Shown: one piece after another, positions 12,572-16,064 of the stretch | Position numbering within the stretch: position 1 is the stretch's first letter | Layout of the letters: every line of letters starts with the position of its first letter | Assembly: GCA_004299665.1 (NCBI GenBank) | Contig: SCQZ01000156.1 | Coordinates: 1 to 16,064 of the forward strand | Length of the DNA: 16,064 bases | Direction: 5' to 3' | Source of the DNA: Jatrophihabitans sp. | Lineage (GTDB): Bacteria > Actinomycetota > Actinomycetes > Mycobacteriales > Jatrophihabitantaceae | Notes under the pieces: generated by a model | What the model saw: the letters and a program-made list of their open reading frames with translations, nothing else | Database searches by the model: none | What the model was told of the DNA's origin: nothing | Translations under genes and position numbers: made by a program

Positions 12572-15255
12572 CGCCGCCGGCCGGCGCGGGCGTCACGTCG
12601 CTCTACCACGAGCTGCGTACCGGCGCCCGGGGCTTGAGCACCCGCGAGGCCGCCCGCCGGCTGGCCGCCTACGGACCCAACCAGCTCGCCCGCCGCCACG
12701 GGCGGCGCTGGCCGCGCCAACTCGGCGCCCAGTTCACGCAACCGCTGGCGCTGCTGTTGTCCGTCGCGGCGGTGCTGTCCGCGGCCACCGGCAGCGTCGC
12801 GCTGGCGATCGCGATCGTGGTGGTGATCGTGCTCAACGCCTCGTTCGCGTTCGTGGAGGAGTTGCAGGCCGAGCGGTCGGTGGACTCGCTGGCCGCGTAC
12901 CTGCCCGAGCAGGCGCTGGTGGTCCGGGACGGGCACCACGTCGAGATCGACGCGACCCGTCTCGTGCCCGGCGACCTGGTCCTGCTCGCCGAGGGGGACC
13001 GCGTGTCCGCGGACGGGACCCTGGTCGACGGTGCCGTCGAGGTGGACATGTCCACCCTCACCGGCGAGGCGGTGCCGGTGGCGCGCACCGCCGGCGCCGG
13101 CCCCGCCGCGCTGCCCGCGCTCGAGCAGCCCGACCGCGTCTTCAGCGGCACCATCTGCACCGGCGGGGACGCCCGGATGGTGGTCACCGGCACGGGGATG
13201 CACACCGAACTGGGCCGCATCGCGGCCCTCTCGCAGACCGTCCGGGAGCAGCCCAGTCCGCTGGAGCGCCAGGTGAAGCGGGTGGCGTGGCTGATCGCGG
13301 GCTGTGCGACGGCGGTCGGTGTCGTCTTCCTGCCCGCCGGGGTGCTCGCCGGGCTGGGCTGGGCCGCCGCGGCCGGCTTCGCGATCGGGCTGATCGTGGC
13401 CAACGTCCCCGAGGGCCTGCTGCCGACGATCACCCTGGCGCTGGCGTTGGGGGTGCGTGACCTCGCGCGCCGCAACGCCCTCGTCAAGCGGTTGTCCGCG
13501 GTGGAGACGCTGGGCTCGACGACGGTGATCTGCACGGACAAGACCGGCACGCTGACCGAGAACGACATGCACGCCGTGCGGGTCTGGACCCCGGACGGCG
13601 AGTTCGACCTCGAGACCCCGGGTCCGCACGCCACGTCGCAGGTGCGCGCGGTCGCCGCCGCCGCGGCACGCTGCACCACTGCGGACCTGCCCGACGAGGC
13701 CGCGGTCGCGCCCACCGGCGACCCGACGGAGTTGGCGCTGCTGGCGCTCGCCCGTTCGGTCGGCGTGGGGGTGTCCGCCGACGCGCGCGACGCGGCGCGC
13801 CGGGCCCTGTTCGCGTTCAGCCCGGTGCTGCAGCGCATGGCGAGCGTCGACGAGGACGGCACCGGGCGGTGGGTCCACGTCAAGGGGGCACCCGAGGCGG
13901 TGCTGCCGCTGTGCGCCCGGATCGGGGACCGGCCGCTGGACGACGAGCGGCGCGCCGAACTGGCCGCCGTGCTCGAGCGGTTCGCCCGCTCCGGGCTGCG
14001 GGTGCTCGCGGTCGCCCGCCGCCCGGTCGGGAGCGTCCCGGTGGTGCGCGAGGACGCCGAGCGGGACCTCGTGCTGCTCGGCATGGTCGCGCTGTTCGAC
14101 CCGCCCCGACCCGAGGTCGCGCACGCCATCGCCCAGGCGCACAGTGCCGGCATCCGGGTCCACGTCGTCACCGGCGACAACGGCCGCACCGCCGCCGAGA
14201 TCGCGCGCCGGGTCGGCATCGGCGACGAGCACAGCCCGATCGTCAGCGGCCCCGAACTGGCCGCGATGAGCGAGTCCGAGCTCGACGCCCTGCTCGCCGG
14301 CGACCACGAGGTGATCTTCGCGCGCAGCTCCCCGGAGGCCAAGCTGCGCATCGCCGACGCCCTGCGCGCCCAGGGTGCGGTCGTGGCGATGACCGGCGAC
14401 GGCGTCAACGACGCCCCGGCGCTGCGGCGGGCCGACATCGGCGTCGCGATGGGACGCTCGGGAACCGAGGCCGCGCGCGAGGCCGCGACGATGGTGCTCG
14501 CGGACGACAACTTCGCGACGATAGTCGCCGCCGTCGCGGCCGGGCGGCGCGTCTACGACAACGTCCGCAAGTTCATCGTCTACATCTTCACCCATGCGGT
14601 GCCCGAGGTCGTGCCGTTCGTGGTGTTCGCGCTCGCCGGCGGGGCCATCCCGGTGCCCATCACGGTCCTGCAGATCCTCGCCATCGACCTGGGGACGGAC
14701 ATCCTCCCGGCGCTCGCGCTGAGCCGGGAGCCGGCCGAGCCGGGAACGATGTCACGGCCGCCCCGCCCGCCGCACGAGGGCGTAATCCGCCGCGAGATGC
14801 TCGTGCGCGCCTGGGCGGTGAAGGGACCGGTGGCCGCGGCGCTCGCGCTCGGGGGCTTCTTCGCGGTGCTGCTCGCCGCCGGCTGGCACCCGGGCGCGCC
14901 GACCGGTGCGGGCCAGCCCCTGCACCACGCGTACCTCCAGGCCACCACCGAGCTGTGGCTGGGCATCGTCGCGTGCCAGATCGGCAACGCGTTCGCGAGT
15001 CGCACCGAGCGGGTCTCGCTGCGCGCCGTGGGCCTGCTGTCCAACCGGTGGCTGCTCGGCGCTATCGCGGTCGAGCTCGCGTTCGCCGCGGCGGTCGTCT
15101 ACGCGCCGGGTTTCCAGGGGCTGTTCGGGACCGCCGGGCTCACCGGCTGGCAACTGCTGCTCGTCACGCCGTTCCCCCTGCTGGTGTGGGGGGTGGACGA
15201 TCTGCGCCGCATCTGGGTACGGCGTCACCCGGCGGGCAGCGCCGGATCGGGCTGA
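12568..15255 (+). CDS. P2-type cation-transporting ATPase, CtpF-like
   Basis: An 895-residue membrane pump (CtpF is about 905). An N-terminal cation-ATPase domain (LYHELRTGARGLSTREAARR) leads to TM1-2, the actuator domain with LTGEAVPV (164-171), TM4 with VANVPEGLLPTITLAL (278-293), phosphorylation motif DKTGTLTE at Asp324, nucleotide-binding KGAPE (439-443), the hinge MTGDGVNDAP (608-617), TM6 with AIDLGTD (705-711) and further C-terminal membrane helices. PEGL and the LGTD motif place it among P2 ATPases (Ca2+, or Na+/K+-like); the ion cannot be fixed. ATG 12568 gives the expected N-terminus and overlaps a candidate leader peptide. CtpF is a DosR-regulon Ca2+ pump in M. tuberculosis. It is divergent from usp and ends 18 bases from the convergent glycosidase gene. 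Confidence 0.93.
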   Translation: MTPPAGAGVTSLYHELRTGARGLSTREAARRLAAYGPNQLARRHGRRWPRQLGAQFTQPLALLLSVAAVLSAATGSVALAIAIVVVIVLNASFAFVEELQAERSVDSLAAYLPEQALVVRDGHHVEIDATRLVPGDLVLLAEGDRVSADGTLVDGAVEVDMSTLTGEAVPVARTAGAGPAALPALEQPDRVFSGTICTGGDARMVVTGTGMHTELGRIAALSQTVREQPSPLERQVKRVAWLIAGCATAVGVVFLPAGVLAGLGWAAAAGFAIGLIVANVPEGLLPTITLALALGVRDLARRNALVKRLSAVETLGSTTVICTDKTGTLTENDMHAVRVWTPDGEFDLETPGPHATSQVRAVAAAAARCTTADLPDEAAVAPTGDPTELALLALARSVGVGVSADARDAARRALFAFSPVLQRMASVDEDGTGRWVHVKGAPEAVLPLCARIGDRPLDDERRAELAAVLERFARSGLRVLAVARRPVGSVPVVREDAERDLVLLGMVALFDPPRPEVAHAIAQAHSAGIRVHVVTGDNGRTAAEIARRVGIGDEHSPIVSGPELAAMSESELDALLAGDHEVIFARSSPEAKLRIADALRAQGAVVAMTGDGVNDAPALRRADIGVAMGRSGTEAAREAATMVLADDNFATIVAAVAAGRRVYDNVRKFIVYIFTHAVPEVVPFVVFALAGGAIPVPITVLQILAIDLGTDILPALALSREPAEPGTMSRPPRPPHEGVIRREMLVRAWAVKGPVAAALALGGFFAVLLAAGWHPGAPTGAGQPLHHAYLQATTELWLGIVACQIGNAFASRTERVSLRAVGLLSNRWLLGAIAVELAFAAAVVYAPGFQGLFGTAGLTGWQLLLVTPFPLLVWGVDDLRRIWVRRHPAGSAGSG

Positions 15256-15273
15256 CCGCGCCCGCCGTTACAG

Positions 15274-16064
15274 TCAGCCCTCGGCGGGCCGGGGCGCGTC
15301 GATCAGCGTGACGTGCGGGTCGAGCCCGGCGACCCGCACGGCGTCCCCGGCGACCGAGATCGCCACCCGCCGCTCACCGACGCGCACGCCCCGCACGGTC
15401 AGCGGCAGGTAGCGATCGGGCAGCCGCGGCGCGCACCACACGCGACCGGTCGTCAGGTCCGGGTCGAGGCCGAGCAGCGCGCGCAGCACCAGCAGCGGGG
15501 CAGCCGCCGACCAGGCCTGTGGCGAGCAGGAGGTCGGGTACGGCACCGGCCCGTCGAACTCGTCGCGCCCGAAGCCGCAGAACAGCTCGGGTAGCCGGTG
15601 CTCGAACCGGGCGGCCGCCTCCAGCAGCCCGACCCCGAGCCGGGTCGCGACCTCGACGTGCCCGTACCGCATCAGGCCCGCCACGCAGATCGCCGTGTCG
15701 TGCGGCCAGACCGACCCGTTGTGGTAGCTGACCGGGTTGTACGCGCCCATGCCCGAGCCCAGCGTGCGCAGCCCCCATCCGGTTGACATCCGCGCCGACC
15801 CCAGTCGCTCGGCGAGCGTGGCGGCCTTGTCCGCCTCGACGATGCCGGTCCACAGGCAGTGGCCGGGGTTAGACGTCAGGGCGTCGACCGGCCGCTTGTC
15901 CGCGTCCAGCCCGACCGCGAACCAGCCGCGGTCGGCGAGCCAGAAGTCCCGGTTGAAGGCCGCCTTGAGCGCCGCCGCGCTCGCCCGCCACCGGCGCTCA
16001 CCGGTCGGGTCGCCCAGGTCGCGCGCCAGGTCGGCGCGCGCGACGTACGCCGCGTACGTGTAGC
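15274..16064 (-). CDS. Glycogen-debranching-type glycoside hydrolase, C-terminal part
   Basis: The minus-strand frame is open from the stop at 15274 to the right edge (about 262 residues), so the N-terminal majority is outside the window. NPVSYHNGSVWPHDTAICVA with GLMRYGHVEVATRLG is the signature of the (alpha/alpha)6-barrel amylo-alpha-1,6-glucosidase/GH15-like family, and DALTSNPGHCLWTGIV and RMSTGWGLRTL precede it as expected. The tail (RYLPLTVRGVRVGERRVAI) is a short beta-rich end. Actinobacterial members are annotated as glycogen debranching enzymes or amylo-alpha-1,6-glucosidases acting on alpha-glucans or related oligosaccharides. An internal ATG at 15789 is not the start because homologous sequence continues upstream. 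Confidence 0.88.
   Translation of the reverse strand, partial: YTYAAYVARADLARDLGDPTGERRWRASAAALKAAFNRDFWLADRGWFAVGLDADKRPVDALTSNPGHCLWTGIVEADKAATLAERLGSARMSTGWGLRTLGSGMGAYNPVSYHNGSVWPHDTAICVAGLMRYGHVEVATRLGVGLLEAAARFEHRLPELFCGFGRDEFDGPVPYPTSCSPQAWSAAAPLLVLRALLGLDPDLTTGRVWCAPRLPDRYLPLTVRGVRVGERRVAISVAGDAVRVAGLDPHVTLIDAPRPAEG

Noticed and set aside
12291..12596. N-terminal extension of the Usp protein by 102 codons.
   Set aside because: No Usp fold sequence, and GGGAGG is placed correctly for ATG 12290.
1..16064. CRISPR arrays, tRNA, rRNA or riboswitches.
   Set aside because: No regular repeat-spacer pattern, no tRNA-like cloverleaf and no recognisable riboswitch core was seen when reading both strands; a covariance-model search was not possible here.

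Overview
This is a very GC-rich, densely coded window from an actinobacterium. The evidence is the Mtb-like DevR/DevS pair, an Acg-family nitroreductase, a DUF222/HNH gene, a DUF7455-like protein, frequent GTG starts and strong third-position GC. The order cannot be fixed from sequence alone; Pseudonocardiales or a relative is a reasonable guess. Bases 1-12 match the 3' end of the Illumina adapter, so the left edge is probably a contig end with untrimmed adapter.

Layout, left to right. A 5'-truncated membrane protein (18-410) ends at a strong palindromic terminator. A PiT-type phosphate transporter (522-1484) and a cytochrome P450 (1548-2855) follow on the + strand. Converging on them from the - strand is an operon read right to left: Acg-like nitroreductase (6268-5279), DevS/DosT-type GAF-GAF histidine kinase (5249-3534) and DevR/DosR-type response regulator (3537-2884, ATGA overlap with the kinase). 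Further upstream on the - strand are a DUF7455-like small protein (6756-6400), an Hsp20 (7433-6987) and a VOC/glyoxalase-like protein (7961-7560).

From about 7990 to 10280 the island is interrupted by accessory DNA: two decayed transposase fragments, a DUF222/HNH endonuclease gene (8373-9644) and an RHH/RelE-type toxin-antitoxin pair (9746-10278) with an operator on its start codon. The stress theme then resumes with an AdhA-like zinc alcohol dehydrogenase (10335-11333), a tandem-domain universal stress protein (12290-11373, - strand) and, divergent from it, a CtpF-like P2-type cation ATPase (12568-15255) preceded by a possible 21-codon leader peptide. The window ends inside a glycogen-debranching-type glycoside hydrolase on the - strand (15274 to the edge).

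Taken together this looks like a compact DosR/DevR hypoxia-dormancy island. Sensor, regulator and typical DosR-regulon effector classes (Acg, Hsp20, Usp, CtpF, Adh) sit within about 13 kb. Three DosR-box-like sites, each matching 11 of 14 core positions of the mycobacterial consensus by eye, lie upstream of the acg-devS-devR operon, the DUF7455 gene and hsp20. Weaker sites precede the Usp and Adh genes. The regulon assignment is inference from gene content and motif; the gene families themselves are clear from sequence.
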